From NCBI GenBank assembly GCA_903918045.1, contig CAIXCY010000082.1:1-63729 (forward strand): a stretch of DNA of 63,729 bases, in the 5' to 3' direction. The notes beneath the pieces are model-generated. The model saw only the letters and a list, made by a program, of their open reading frames with translations. It had not been told where the DNA came from and ran no database searches. Positions 17,534-26,984 of the stretch are shown in pieces (the first letter of the stretch is position 1; each line of letters opens with the position of its first letter). The position numbers and the translations under genes were made by a program. The stretch comes from an uncultured Bacteroidia bacterium (lineage in GTDB: Bacteria > Bacteroidota > Bacteroidia > Bacteroidales > Prolixibacteraceae).

Positions 17534-17737
17534 ATGACAACGATAGTAATAAAACCAAAGAATAAGGCTGAGAAAGATTTTCTTACTACACTCTTAAAGA
17601 AGATGAATATAGAGACACATCTTATTGAAGAACCTATTCCCAATTATGAAACCCGGAAGGCGATAAATGATGTTGAATCACATAAAGGGACAATGGTTAA
17701 AGATTCAAATGAGTTGTTTTCAAAATTAGGTATGTAG
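17534..17737 (+). CDS. Antitoxin of a YafQ/RelE-type toxin-antitoxin pair
   Basis: 67 residues, small and charged. The N-terminal part (MTTIVIKPKNKAEKDFL) resembles DUF2683/RelB-like antitoxins found before RelE-fold toxins in Bacteroidota; the C-terminal part is probably disordered until it wraps the toxin. The toxin gene follows 11 bases later. AAGGA ahead of the ATG is a ribosome-binding site. The identification rests mainly on size and on the neighbouring toxin. Confidence 0.75.
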   Translation: MTTIVIKPKNKAEKDFLTTLLKKMNIETHLIEEPIPNYETRKAINDVESHKGTMVKDSNELFSKLGM

Positions 17738-17748
17738 CAATAATTAAA

Positions 17749-18021
17749 ATGTTCAAACTTGTCTTTACTAACAATTTCAAAAAAGACATCAGACGTCTTC
17801 AGAAAAGAGGATGCAATTTTGAGGTGATTAAGCAAGCAATAATAATCCTTGAAGAAAAAGGATATCTTCCATCTTCCTATTTACCTCATAAATTATCAGG
17901 AAATTATATTGGTTTCTGGGAGGCTCATTTGAAACCAGATTGGTTGATTATTTGGAAAATCTTAACAATTGAGAATGAAATATGGTTAACCCGAACCGGT
18001 AGGCATTCTGATCTATTTTAA
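17749..18021 (+). CDS. YafQ/RelE-family mRNA-interferase toxin
   Basis: 90 residues, basic. It has the RelE fold order: an N-terminal strand (KLVFTNNFKKDIRRL), two helices, the PHKLSGNY turn, a strand with HLKPDWLIIWKI and the C-terminal TRTGRHSDLF. The His in HKL, the His-Asp of HLKPDW and the final GxHSxLF match the catalytic residues known in YafQ. The enzyme cleaves mRNA on the ribosome when the antitoxin is lost. All key residues are present, so it should be active. Confidence 0.9.
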   Translation: MFKLVFTNNFKKDIRRLQKRGCNFEVIKQAIIILEEKGYLPSSYLPHKLSGNYIGFWEAHLKPDWLIIWKILTIENEIWLTRTGRHSDLF

Positions 18022-18040
18022 TTGATAACCTTACTTACTA

Positions 18041-18081
18041 CCAATAAAAAATCCGGGCAAATTGCACGGATTTTTTATTGG
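18041..18081. terminator. Bidirectional terminator, 15-bp stem
   Basis: 18041-18055 pairs with 18067-18081 around an 11-base loop, with A and T runs on the two sides. It separates the convergent toxin and ettA genes. Confidence 0.9.
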
Positions 18082-18106
18082 TAAACTGGAGAAATACAGA
18101 TTAAAA

Positions 18107-19792
18107 TTATTCCCCCAGTTTCTTATACCTGATCCTGTGAGGGGTATTATCCCCAAGCCGTTTTTTCTTATTCTCTTCGTATTCTGAGTAACTTCCTTCG
18201 AAATAGTATACCTGTGAGTTACCCTCAAATGCAAGGATATGCGTAGCAACGCGATCGAGGAACCACCGGTCATGCGAGATGACCACGGCACATCCCGCGA
18301 AGCTATCGAGACCCTCTTCCAAAGCACGTAACGTATTAACGTCAATATCATTGGTCGGCTCATCGAGAAGCAGAACATTGGCTTCTGATTTGAGGGTTAA
18401 GGCAAGGTGAAGCCGGTTACGCTCTCCACCTGAAAGGACACCACATTTTTTCTCCTGATCCGATCCGCTGAAGTTAAACCGCGAAACGTAAGCCCTCGCA
18501 TTGAGCATCCGGCCTCCAACCATCACTTCGTCGGTACCGCCTGAAAGAACCTGATAAACAGTTTTGTCGTTTACAATTGCTTCGTGACCCTGGTCGGCAT
18601 AGCCAATTTTCACAGTCTCTCCTACCGAGAAACTTCCTGAATCGATTTTCTCAAGTCCCAGAATCATCCGGAATAAGGTTGTCTTTCCTGCACCATTGGG
18701 GCCGATAACACCAACAATTCCATTTGGAGGCAATACAAAATCGAGCCCTTCAAACAACAACCTGTCACCATAGGCCTTCGAAACCCCATGTGCCTCAATG
18801 ACCTTATCACCCAGACGCGGACCGTTGGGGATAAACAACTCGAGTTTATCCTCTTTCTGTTTAACATCTTCATTGAGCAGTTTTTCATAGGCTCCCAACC
18901 TTGCTTTGGATTTTGCCTGACGTGCCTTTGGACTCATCTTAACCCATTCCAATTCACGTTCAAGGGTCTTGCGTCGTTTAGAGACCCCCTTCTCCTCCAT
19001 CTCTAACCGTTTGGACTTCTGTTCCAACCAGCTGGAGTAGTTCCCTTTCCATGGAATCCCCTCGCCACGATCGAGTTCAAGAATCCATCCGGCCACATTG
19101 TCAAGAAAATAGCGGTCATGGGTAATACAGATAACCGTCCCTTTATATTGCTGCAAATGCATTTCAAGCCATTCCACCGATTCGGCATCAAGGTGGTTGG
19201 TAGGCTCATCCAACAAAAGAATATCGGGTTGTTTGAGTAGCAGCCGGCAAAGCGCCACGCGACGTCTCTCACCACCTGATAAAACGTTTACCGAGGTGTC
19301 ACCATCGGGACAACGGAGGGCATCCATCGCCCTTTCGAGTTTATTATTTAGGTTCCAGGCATCAGTTGCATCAATCTTCTCCTGAAGTACAGCCTGACGA
19401 TCCATGAGTTTATCCATCACATCGGGATTCTCATATACTTCAGGCAATCCAAACCGTTGATTAATCTCTTCATACTCATCGAGTATATCAACAATCTCCT
19501 GGGCACCCTCCTGAACAATCCCCATAACCGTTTTTGTCTCATCAAGAATTGGTTCCTGTGACAAATGACCGACAGTGAATCCCGGAGAAAATGCCAGCTC
19601 GCCATTAAAATCCTTTTCCAATCCGGCGATAATCTTTAAAAGGGTCGATTTTCCCGATCCGTTAAGACCGATAATACCAATCTTTGCTCCAAGGTAAAAC
19701 GAGAGCGAAATATCCTTAATTACTTGTTTTTGAGGCGGGTAAGTTTTACTTACCTTGTACATTGAAAATATTATTTGCCTGTCTTCTGCCAT
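18107..19792 (-). CDS. ettA: EttA, energy-dependent translational throttle ABC-F protein
   Basis: 561 residues. Two ABC ATPase domains: Walker A GLNGSGKST near 43 and GPNGAGKTT near 354; signatures LSGGERRR near 168 and LSGGERNR near 455; Walker B LLLDEPTNHLD and LLLDEPTNDID. The linker between them is the ABC-F tether, and the first domain carries the EttA arm insert. There is no transmembrane part. EttA binds the ribosome E site and gates elongation according to the ATP/ADP ratio. The sequence follows EttA closely (e.g. the opening QIIFSMYKVSKTYPP). Confidence 0.96.
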   Translation of the reverse strand: MAEDRQIIFSMYKVSKTYPPQKQVIKDISLSFYLGAKIGIIGLNGSGKSTLLKIIAGLEKDFNGELAFSPGFTVGHLSQEPILDETKTVMGIVQEGAQEIVDILDEYEEINQRFGLPEVYENPDVMDKLMDRQAVLQEKIDATDAWNLNNKLERAMDALRCPDGDTSVNVLSGGERRRVALCRLLLKQPDILLLDEPTNHLDAESVEWLEMHLQQYKGTVICITHDRYFLDNVAGWILELDRGEGIPWKGNYSSWLEQKSKRLEMEEKGVSKRRKTLERELEWVKMSPKARQAKSKARLGAYEKLLNEDVKQKEDKLELFIPNGPRLGDKVIEAHGVSKAYGDRLLFEGLDFVLPPNGIVGVIGPNGAGKTTLFRMILGLEKIDSGSFSVGETVKIGYADQGHEAIVNDKTVYQVLSGGTDEVMVGGRMLNARAYVSRFNFSGSDQEKKCGVLSGGERNRLHLALTLKSEANVLLLDEPTNDIDVNTLRALEEGLDSFAGCAVVISHDRWFLDRVATHILAFEGNSQVYYFEGSYSEYEENKKKRLGDNTPHRIRYKKLGE

Positions 19793-19954
19793 TGCTAGTT
19801 TATTTGATTCGATCTGTAAAATTCGTATTTTTAATCAGATTTGACAAGACATAAACGGAATTAATAAATCACGATTTTTAAGGTCTGAAATCTTACGACA
19901 ATAAATATTCTGATTACTTAGGATCATCACAAGTGGAAAGAGCTGGAAATAGCT

Positions 19955-19962
19955 TAAATTTG
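19955..19962 (+). promoter_or_regulatory. -7 element before the small anchored protein
   Basis: TAAATTTG fits TAnnTTTG, 28 bases before the ATG at 19990. No clear -33 element is seen. Confidence 0.45.
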
Positions 19963-19989
19963 TTCACCGATGTTTAACTCAAGATCAAA

Positions 19990-20382
19990 ATGAGAAAATT
20001 TGCATTTATTACGTCCCTGACTATCATAGTTGTTCTTGCGCTTACTATGTACTGGAAGTATTTCTTTACCTACAGTGAGGGTTACCGCGCAGGATTGCTT
20101 CAAAAGATCTCTTTTAAAGGAAATATCTTCAAGACGTATGAAGGTGAGATGATCCTAAGCAGCGTTCAGAGCAATACCAATGTGGCTATTGCCTCAGAGA
20201 AGTTTTTCTTTTCGGTAACCGATAAAGCTGTTGCCCTTCAGCTTGAGAAAGTTCAGGGTGAAAGTGTGGTTGTCCACTATACCGAGAAAAACGGCACCCT
20301 TCCATGGAAAGGTGAAAGTACCTATTTCGTTGATAGCCTGAAAGTAAATCTATCACCGGCGGCTGGACATGGATTTCACTAG
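19990..20382 (+). CDS. Small membrane-anchored protein, function unknown
   Basis: 130 residues: one N-terminal transmembrane helix (about 5-24) and an extracytoplasmic beta-rich domain with the phrases YSEGYRAGLLQK, KTYEGEM and VVHYTEKNGTLPW. Conserved look-alikes occur in Bacteroidota, sometimes misnamed as dehydrogenases; nothing here supports an enzyme. Monocistronic. The 238 bases after it hold no gene or clear signal. Confidence 0.65.
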   Translation: MRKFAFITSLTIIVVLALTMYWKYFFTYSEGYRAGLLQKISFKGNIFKTYEGEMILSSVQSNTNVAIASEKFFFSVTDKAVALQLEKVQGESVVVHYTEKNGTLPWKGESTYFVDSLKVNLSPAAGHGFH

Positions 20383-20620
20383 CAGCTGGCGACTGGCGGC
20401 TGTTGAAACGAAAATTTTAACTGTCGGCTGGATTATTACAGGTTAATCTTCGGATTTCACTCCCGGATATTGGAAATGTGCATGAAATGGTTAGGATGAT
20501 GTAGTTAAAGGTTGATAATTATAAGCACATTACTCAAAATCCGGGAATCCAAAGATCACCAATCTAATCTATCAGGAAAGTAGGAAATTCTATTTAATCA
20601 GAGTTTGGAAAATAAACCAG

Positions 20621-23293
20621 CTATCGGTTATAACTTAAGGTATATTTTCCACTGCCGAGGGTTACCAGCGATGTATCCTTTTGTGGTACCAAATTTACAG
20701 AAGTACCATTTAACTCATAATTTTTGGTATTACCCGGCAAAACAACCTTAGCAGTACAACCAACGGGTACCTCAATGGACATTTTAAGTTGATTATTTTC
20801 CAACACCCAATTATTTACAAGCGTTCCATAAGGTGTCTCTTTCGAGGTTTTTGCCCAGGTAACTCCCTGCGGAATCTGGGGATCAATAAATACCTGTCGA
20901 TAACCCGGATAATCCTCATCGGGACGAATACCACCAACTGCCTGATAGAACCACGAACCAATTCCGTTATAACAATTATGAATACGGCTCCGGTCACCCG
21001 ACCAGTGTTCCCAGGTTGTGGTTGCACCATGGTCTACCATAAACAGGTAACCCGGGTAATCCCTCTTTTTCAACATGTTGTAAAAAAGGTCAACTGAATG
21101 GCTTTTTACAGCCCACTCCGTAAATACAGGAATCCCAACCAATCCTGTTGCGATATGTCCCTTCCGGATATTTACGATCTCATTTTGAAGATTATTGACA
21201 ACCTTTTCGGTTAACGATTCCGGTACGATTTTGGTTAACAAGGGATAAGCAAGATCAATTTGCGAGCCGCTTGCGTATTTGTTACTCTTGGGGTCAAAGA
21301 ATGTTTCATGCAATTGCTTTTTGAGCCTTCCGTTTTGCAGTGCATACCAAGCTGCATCGCTCTTTTTGCCCAGTACCTGAGCAATTTTCTCCATCTTTTC
21401 AAGGCACTGGCTCACTGCACAATTGTTAACCAGATCGATCGATCGTTTATTTTTCTGATCGACCCCTTCAGGAACAGCCCAGTCGCCCAGGTACCAGCCC
21501 CTGTAATCCGTTTCTGGCCATGGCCGCAATATTCCTTCGTGAGAATATTTGGCAACGTATCCAAGCCATTGCTGCATAACCGGATAGTATTTTTCAAGCA
21601 ACCGGATATCCCCATAATTCTGATAACTCTTCCACGAGGCATTGATAATAAAACCACACCAGTAAGGTCCCCCTCCTGCGGGATAGGGACACGGAGCCGT
21701 GTGCGGCATTCCGCCATCTTCGCGGATACAGTCGGCCCAGGCCTGTAGCCAGTTCGAATAAAGCGGGTCCAGATCAAACATGGTCTGGGCAGTCAAGGTG
21801 GAGGCGTTTCCATCACCTCCATATCCCAGGCGCTCCAAAGTCGGACAGTCGACAAGGTAACCACCGATGCTCAGACAGCGAAGCGTGTAAAAAAGCATGT
21901 TGTGAATTGTGTTCAGATCACTGTCGGAACACTCAAAGGTAGCAGCCTTCCGATAGCCGGTATGAATCAGCCAGGCTTTGATACTCTCCTTTTTCGGCTT
22001 AGTGGTGAGGTTACTTATTTTGATATACCTAAATCCGTGATAGTTGAATCTGCTGCAAAATGCTTCATTGCCGGATCCTGTTGCGATATACTGGTCTTCC
22101 TGGCGCTGATCGACGAATTTCCCCGCTGTATCAAGATGATCACAATATTCCATCACGACTTCCTGCCCTGGCTTTAGAGCTTCAAACTTAATCTCAGCCC
22201 GCCCTGTCAGGGTTTTGCCCATATCAACGAGCCATGTATTAACTCCGAAGGGGGTAACAGATGACGTATTTGTACTTTCCATTACGCGGTTTAGCTCAAC
22301 AGTCTGAGGTGTAACCTGAATCTCGGGAATGTTCGCTACAAAAACCGGGTGCCACGAAGCTTTGTTTAATGTTTCAACAGATAAGTCTGCAAGAACCATT
22401 GCAGCATCTACTTTTTCTCCCCCAAAATGTCCTTCCTTACCTTTTCCGATGCTCATATAACCGCTTTCACGAACAGTCCAGGTCGAGTCGGTCGCAAGAA
22501 TTGTATTCCAACCACCGTTTACTAACTCCTCCATTCTTGCTTTTACCAGAGGCCCTTCATAGGCCACTCCTGGTAGATTCGATGCGTACCATCCACGTCC
22601 TAACCAAATAACAAGATCATTGGCTCCATCATTTAAATATGGGGAAACATCGTATGTAAGACTCAAAGAGCGTTTATTAAACTGAGCTACCGCAGGTGCA
22701 AGAACACCATCTCCAACCTTTTTACCGTTGATATATATTTCGTGATAACCCAGTGAGTTAATATAGATCAGACGCTTCTGAGCTTTACCCGAAATATTGA
22801 ATTGTTTACGTAAAAGCGGGCTTTCGGGATTTCCCACCTCCTTAGACAACCCAATATATTTTGCATTCCAATTTTCGCCGGCTAACAGTCCAACGCTAAA
22901 ACCGGAAACACGGCTCCAGTTGGAAGGTTTGTCGTTTTCGTCCCATACCCTGACTTTCCAATAAGCTATTGACCTGGAATCCAGTTTTTTTCCATTCCAT
23001 TTCACAAGAACACTGGCCTCAGAGGTGATCTTTCCGGAATTCCACAACTCCGCATCATGTTCATTTAAAAGTGCGCTGTCTGCTGAGGCTAAAATTTGGT
23101 ATCCCTTCTGAAGGGTGCCCCTTCTGTCAGACAAAATTTTCCAGCTCAGACCCGGTGTTGTGATGGCTATTCCCAATGGATCGGCAAGATTCTCACAACG
23201 AATATCAAATATCTTTATATCAGGTCTTTCATTCACACATCCTGAAAGAAAAAATAAAAAAAGGATCGGTAAACTCAATAGTATTCTCTGCAT
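20621..23293 (-). CDS. GH78 alpha-L-rhamnosidase, lipoprotein
   Basis: 890 residues, the usual GH78 length. A lipobox (FLSGC near residue 18) marks it as a lipoprotein. Domain order is: N-terminal Ig-like domain (about 25-140), rhamnosidase N domain (about 145-320), an extra beta domain, an (alpha/alpha)6 catalytic barrel (about 440-780) and a C-terminal beta sandwich. The catalytic barrel contains DCPTLERLGYGGD (with the general-acid Glu), the aromatic loop PYWCGFI and WEHWSGDRSRIHNCYNG. It releases rhamnose from plant or bacterial glycans. It stands alone with its own promoter. Confidence 0.94.
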   Translation of the reverse strand: MQRILLSLPILFLFFLSGCVNERPDIKIFDIRCENLADPLGIAITTPGLSWKILSDRRGTLQKGYQILASADSALLNEHDAELWNSGKITSEASVLVKWNGKKLDSRSIAYWKVRVWDENDKPSNWSRVSGFSVGLLAGENWNAKYIGLSKEVGNPESPLLRKQFNISGKAQKRLIYINSLGYHEIYINGKKVGDGVLAPAVAQFNKRSLSLTYDVSPYLNDGANDLVIWLGRGWYASNLPGVAYEGPLVKARMEELVNGGWNTILATDSTWTVRESGYMSIGKGKEGHFGGEKVDAAMVLADLSVETLNKASWHPVFVANIPEIQVTPQTVELNRVMESTNTSSVTPFGVNTWLVDMGKTLTGRAEIKFEALKPGQEVVMEYCDHLDTAGKFVDQRQEDQYIATGSGNEAFCSRFNYHGFRYIKISNLTTKPKKESIKAWLIHTGYRKAATFECSDSDLNTIHNMLFYTLRCLSIGGYLVDCPTLERLGYGGDGNASTLTAQTMFDLDPLYSNWLQAWADCIREDGGMPHTAPCPYPAGGGPYWCGFIINASWKSYQNYGDIRLLEKYYPVMQQWLGYVAKYSHEGILRPWPETDYRGWYLGDWAVPEGVDQKNKRSIDLVNNCAVSQCLEKMEKIAQVLGKKSDAAWYALQNGRLKKQLHETFFDPKSNKYASGSQIDLAYPLLTKIVPESLTEKVVNNLQNEIVNIRKGHIATGLVGIPVFTEWAVKSHSVDLFYNMLKKRDYPGYLFMVDHGATTTWEHWSGDRSRIHNCYNGIGSWFYQAVGGIRPDEDYPGYRQVFIDPQIPQGVTWAKTSKETPYGTLVNNWVLENNQLKMSIEVPVGCTAKVVLPGNTKNYELNGTSVNLVPQKDTSLVTLGSGKYTLSYNR

Positions 23294-23319
23294 GTTGAAA
23301 GGGGTTTAGTTTTAGTTAT

Positions 23320-23327
23320 CAAATTTA
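23320..23327 (-). promoter_or_regulatory. -7 element of the rhamnosidase gene
   Basis: The plus strand reads CAAATTTA, i.e. TAAATTTG on the minus strand, 27 bases before the ATG. No matching -33 element is clear. Confidence 0.45.
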
Positions 23328-23638
23328 ATATTTTATACGAAACGAGCATATTCGGCAAACACAAACACGGATGAATTGGAACGAAGTGTAAATCTGTGAA
23401 GCAAATATCTCACAGGCGTGTTACATCCGGCAATTAAAAAACAAATTATATACTCATGAAACCTGCGTGATTGCCCGGAATTCCTGATCCACACTTTTTT
23501 TAAATCCTGGTTGATTCCAATTTTCAATATTCCAATCTTAAGAAATCAACAATTTGAGGTATTTAGCGAACAAACGGAAAACAATTACCTCAATATACAT
23601 GTTATAACATCGAATTAAAAATTATAATTAAAAATTTT
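23328..23638. other. Divergent intergenic region, rhamnosidase/flavin reductase
   Basis: About 310 AT-rich bases without a gene, RNA gene or repeat that I can see. They must contain the promoter of the gene at 23639, but no good consensus match is visible. Confidence 0.5.
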
Positions 23639-24727
23639 ATGCAACCATCAGATTTATTTTCGAAATACACATTAGGTGATATTGAACTAAAAAACAGAAT
23701 CGTTATGGCACCAATGACGCGCTGCCGTGCAATTGGGAATATCCCCAATGATTTGATCGCTACCTATTACGAGCAACGTGCAAGTGCCGGGCTTATTATT
23801 ACCGAAGGAACATCCCCTTCCCCAAATGGTTTGGGTTATTGCCGGATTCCCGGTCTTTTTAATGAAGCGCAGGTTGAAGGTTGGAAAAAAACAACAGACG
23901 CCGTACATGCTAAAGGAGGAAAGATCTTTGTTCAACTTATGCATGCCGGAAGGATCAGTCATTCGTTGAATTTACCTGCAGGTGCAACTGCACTTGCTCC
24001 ATCTGCAGTTCAGGCTGCCGGACAAATGTGGACCGATCAGGATGGAATGAAGGATTTTGATGTTCCAAAAGCAATGTCAGCAGAGGAGCTTCAGCAGTCA
24101 ATTGAAGAATATGCTCAATCGGCTACTCTTGCAGTGAAAGCCGGATTTGATGGCGTTGAATTACATGCAGCCAATGGTTACCTTTTGGAGCAGTTTATTT
24201 CACCCGTAAGCAACCAACGTACCGATGAATATGGCGGAAGCATTGAAAATCGCTGTCGTTTCGTACTCGAGGTTGTTGACCTGACTATCAAAGCTATTGG
24301 GGCAAATAAAACAAGCATCAGGCTTTCACCATTTGGTGTTGCAAGTGATATGCCTCATTATCCGGAGATTGAAGAGACTTATACTTACCTTGCTGAGCAA
24401 TTGAATAACAGAGGTATTGTCTATATTCACCTTGTTGACCACAGTGCGATGGGAGCTCCTGAAGTTCCGTTCAGCATAAAAAATACGATTCATCAGAAAT
24501 TCAAAAACACACTGATTCTTACCGGAGGATATAATCTTGAAACTGCTGAAGCAGATCTAAAGAGTGGTTATACCGATTTAGTAGGTTTCGGAAGGCAGTT
24601 TATCAACAATCCTGATCTGGCAATCCGGTTAGAAAATAAATGGCCATTAAATGAAGCAATGGATTTCAACACATTCTATTCTGCTGACGAAGTAGGATTT
24701 ACCGATTATCCTGCATATTCAATCTAA
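23639..24727 (+). CDS. Old Yellow Enzyme-family alkene reductase
   Basis: 362 residues, an FMN-binding TIM barrel of the OYE family. Motifs: NRIVMAPMTRCRA near 20, LMHAGRISH near 101, the substrate-binding HAANGYLLEQFISP near 177, RTDEYGGSIENRCRF near 193 and the phosphate-binding GGY near 301 plus VGFGRQFINNPDLA near 321. It reduces activated C=C bonds with NAD(P)H in the cytoplasm. No partner gene. Confidence 0.93.
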   Translation: MQPSDLFSKYTLGDIELKNRIVMAPMTRCRAIGNIPNDLIATYYEQRASAGLIITEGTSPSPNGLGYCRIPGLFNEAQVEGWKKTTDAVHAKGGKIFVQLMHAGRISHSLNLPAGATALAPSAVQAAGQMWTDQDGMKDFDVPKAMSAEELQQSIEEYAQSATLAVKAGFDGVELHAANGYLLEQFISPVSNQRTDEYGGSIENRCRFVLEVVDLTIKAIGANKTSIRLSPFGVASDMPHYPEIEETYTYLAEQLNNRGIVYIHLVDHSAMGAPEVPFSIKNTIHQKFKNTLILTGGYNLETAEADLKSGYTDLVGFGRQFINNPDLAIRLENKWPLNEAMDFNTFYSADEVGFTDYPAYSI

Positions 24728-24767
24728 GTAGATTTTTTTTAATCGCCCTGTGAAACTCTGTGGTTTG

Positions 24768-24814
24768 CTCTGTGTAATGCTGTGTAATATTTTTTATCAC
24801 AGCGTTTCACAGAG
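24768..24814. repeat. Imperfect hairpin, Bacteroidota-type intergenic repeat
   Basis: 24768-24784 and 24798-24814 are near reverse complements (CTCTGTG...GCTGTG with CACAGC...CACAGAG), part of a 'CTCTGTGAAACTCTGTG' style intergenic sequence. It may terminate the preceding gene. Confidence 0.5.
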
Positions 24815-24877
24815 ACTCATGGAGTTTTTGCATTTATCCAATTAAGGGTTACACTTCTCCCTTTCAAATTAAAAGGT

Positions 24878-24885
24878 TAAATTTG
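24878..24885 (+). promoter_or_regulatory. -7 element of the yicC-gmk-nadD operon
   Basis: TAAATTTG fits TAnnTTTG, 17 bases before the ATG of yicC. Confidence 0.5.
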
Positions 24886-24902
24886 ACCACAAAATATAAC
24901 CT

Positions 24903-25778
24903 ATGATCAAATCAATGACCGGTTACGGGAAGGCCGAATGTGAGTTGGCCCTCAAAAAAATAACCGTTGAAGTAAGGTCCCTCAACAGTAAAGTGCTGGA
25001 TGTAAACACAAGGATTCCAGGCGTATATCGGGAGAAGGAGATCGAGATACGGCGTGAACTTTCCGACCGGCTAATCCGTGGAAAGGTTGATTTTAATATC
25101 TTTTCAGAATCCTTGGGTGTTGAAAGCAACAGTGCCATCAATGGATCGATGGTAAAAAGCTATTTCAAACAGCTTTCCGAAATCAGCCGGGAGCTTGAAC
25201 TCCCTGTCAGCGAACTCACTCTTCAGATAATCATGCAATTGCCTGAAGTTGTGAAAACCACGCGTGATGAACTGGACGAAAATGAGTGGAAGATTATAGT
25301 CGGAGCAATTCGCGAAGCAATGGATGCTATGGATATTTTCAGAATTCAGGAGGGAGTATCCCTTTACAATGATATAATTCTAAATATCAACACAATAAAA
25401 TCATTACTCGATCAGATTGCCCCTTTTGAACAGGAGCGGGTCGCAAAAGTAAAGGAACGCATTCTGGAGGGGTTAAAAGAGCTGTCAACTCCCGATGGCG
25501 TTGATCATAACCGGCTTGAGCAGGAGATGATATTTTACCTGGAAAAGCTGGATGTCAACGAGGAAAAAGTAAGACTTGGAAATCACTGTTCCTATTTTCT
25601 TGAAACATTGGAACTGGATGAGCCCGTTGGTAAAAAACTCGGATTTATTGCTCAGGAGATTGGTCGGGAGATCAACACCCTTGGTTCCAAGGCTAATCAT
25701 ACAGAGATGCAGAAGCTGGTAATTGGGATGAAGGATTCCCTTGAGCGCATTAAAGAACAGCTGCTCAACGCACTTTAA
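24903..25778 (+). CDS. yicC: YicC-family endoribonuclease
   Basis: 291 residues, the usual length. It opens MIKSMTGYGKAE and has the internal VRSLNSKVLDV phrase, the DVNEEKVRLGNH phrase and the C-terminal QEIGREINTLGSKANH motif that define the family. In E. coli the protein has been linked to small-RNA decay. First gene of the yicC-gmk-nadD operon, an arrangement common in Bacteroidota. Confidence 0.94.
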   Translation: MIKSMTGYGKAECELALKKITVEVRSLNSKVLDVNTRIPGVYREKEIEIRRELSDRLIRGKVDFNIFSESLGVESNSAINGSMVKSYFKQLSEISRELELPVSELTLQIIMQLPEVVKTTRDELDENEWKIIVGAIREAMDAMDIFRIQEGVSLYNDIILNINTIKSLLDQIAPFEQERVAKVKERILEGLKELSTPDGVDHNRLEQEMIFYLEKLDVNEEKVRLGNHCSYFLETLELDEPVGKKLGFIAQEIGREINTLGSKANHTEMQKLVIGMKDSLERIKEQLLNAL

Positions 25779-25819
25779 CCTTTCGGGTTTATATTTATTT
25801 TTTTATAGTCTCTTATTTC

Positions 25820-26389
25820 ATGAGCGAAGGCAAACTGGTCATTTTTTCTGCCCCTTCGGGTGCCGGCAAAACAACAATAGTATCCCATTTATTAACCCTG
25901 GGGCTGAATTTCGGGTTCTCAATTTCGGCAACAACACGCAAACCCAGAGGTATCGAACAAAATGGGAAAGAGTATTATTTTCTCTCGGTTGAAGAATTTA
26001 AATCAAAAATAAACAGGAATGAATTTCTGGAATGGGAGGAAGTTTATCCGGGTTGTTTTTATGGCACCCTAAAAAGTGAAGTCGAGCGGATCTCCCAAGA
26101 TGGTCAGAATATCCTTTTTGACATTGATGTGGTGGGTGGAAGTAATATTAAGAAGTTCTACGGAGAGCGGGCCTTGGCGGTTTTTGTTCAGGCTCCATCA
26201 ATTGAGGAGCTAAAAAACAGACTGGAAAACCGATCAACAGATAGCCCCCAAATAATCAAGGAACGCATCGAAAAAGCCGAACACGAGATGGGTTATATTG
26301 GTTTATTTGATGTGGTGATTGTGAATGATCAACTGGAAGATGCCCTTTGGGAGGCAGAGGATAAAATCCGAAGGTTTCTGGTTGAATAA
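25820..26389 (+). CDS. gmk: Guanylate kinase
   Basis: 189 residues. P-loop APSGAGKTT near residue 11, the GMP-binding loop with TTRKPRGIE, VEEFKSKI and EWEEVYPGCFYGT, and the LID region NRSTDSPQIIKERIEKA. It converts GMP to GDP with ATP. It lies 41 bases after yicC. Confidence 0.97.
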   Translation: MSEGKLVIFSAPSGAGKTTIVSHLLTLGLNFGFSISATTRKPRGIEQNGKEYYFLSVEEFKSKINRNEFLEWEEVYPGCFYGTLKSEVERISQDGQNILFDIDVVGGSNIKKFYGERALAVFVQAPSIEELKNRLENRSTDSPQIIKERIEKAEHEMGYIGLFDVVIVNDQLEDALWEAEDKIRRFLVE

Positions 26390-26420
26390 AATTTCCCTTA
26401 GGAAAATCAATAATTCAGCA

Positions 26421-26984
26421 ATGAGAATAGCCATATTTTCAGGTTCCTTTAATCCGATTCACAACGGTCACCTGGCAATTGCCCGGGAGGTACTGAAACA
26501 GGGGGCGGCTGACGAGCTTTGGTTTCTTGTATCGCCTCAGAATCCGCTCAAGAAGAATAGTGACCTGATGGATGAAAAATTGCGCATGAAAATGGTTGAA
26601 CTGGCTATTGAGGATGAGCCGGGAATGAAAGCAAGCGATTTTGAGTTCCACCTCCCCCGCCCTTCTTATACCATCCGCACACTTGAAAAGCTAAGAATCG
26701 CCTATCCACAGCATCAGTTTACATTGCTTATTGGGGGAGATAATCTTTCAATAATTCACAAATGGGTTGAATACAAGCGAATTATCAGCGAATTTGGGTT
26801 AATCGTTTACCCAAGGCCAGGGTATATCAATGAAGAAGATTCGCTTTTCTCAAATACAACTTTTGTTACTGCGCCTTTAATCGATATTTCGGCTACCGAA
26901 ATCAGGGAAAAGCTTAACAAAGGAGAAACGATATCGGGCATGGTTCCGGAGAAGGTGGGTAAGTTTTTAATCAGTACCATTTAA
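26421..26984 (+). CDS. nadD: Nicotinate-nucleotide adenylyltransferase
   Basis: 187 residues from the ATG at 26421. An in-frame ATG 96 bases earlier would overlap gmk and lacks homology to the family, so it is not used. Motifs are GSFNPIHNGHLAIA at the start (HxGH nucleotidyltransferase signature), GGDNLSIIHKW near 109 and ISATEIR near 157. It makes deamido-NAD from NaMN and ATP. Its last 14 bases overlap the 3' end of the convergent ABC permease gene. Confidence 0.96.
   Translation: MRIAIFSGSFNPIHNGHLAIAREVLKQGAADELWFLVSPQNPLKKNSDLMDEKLRMKMVELAIEDEPGMKASDFEFHLPRPSYTIRTLEKLRIAYPQHQFTLLIGGDNLSIIHKWVEYKRIISEFGLIVYPRPGYINEEDSLFSNTTFVTAPLIDISATEIREKLNKGETISGMVPEKVGKFLISTI

Noticed and set aside
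26325-26420. Extra 32 residues at the start of NadD
   Set aside because: They overlap the end of gmk in another frame and precede the conserved GSFNPIH start; an ATG at 26421 fits the family.
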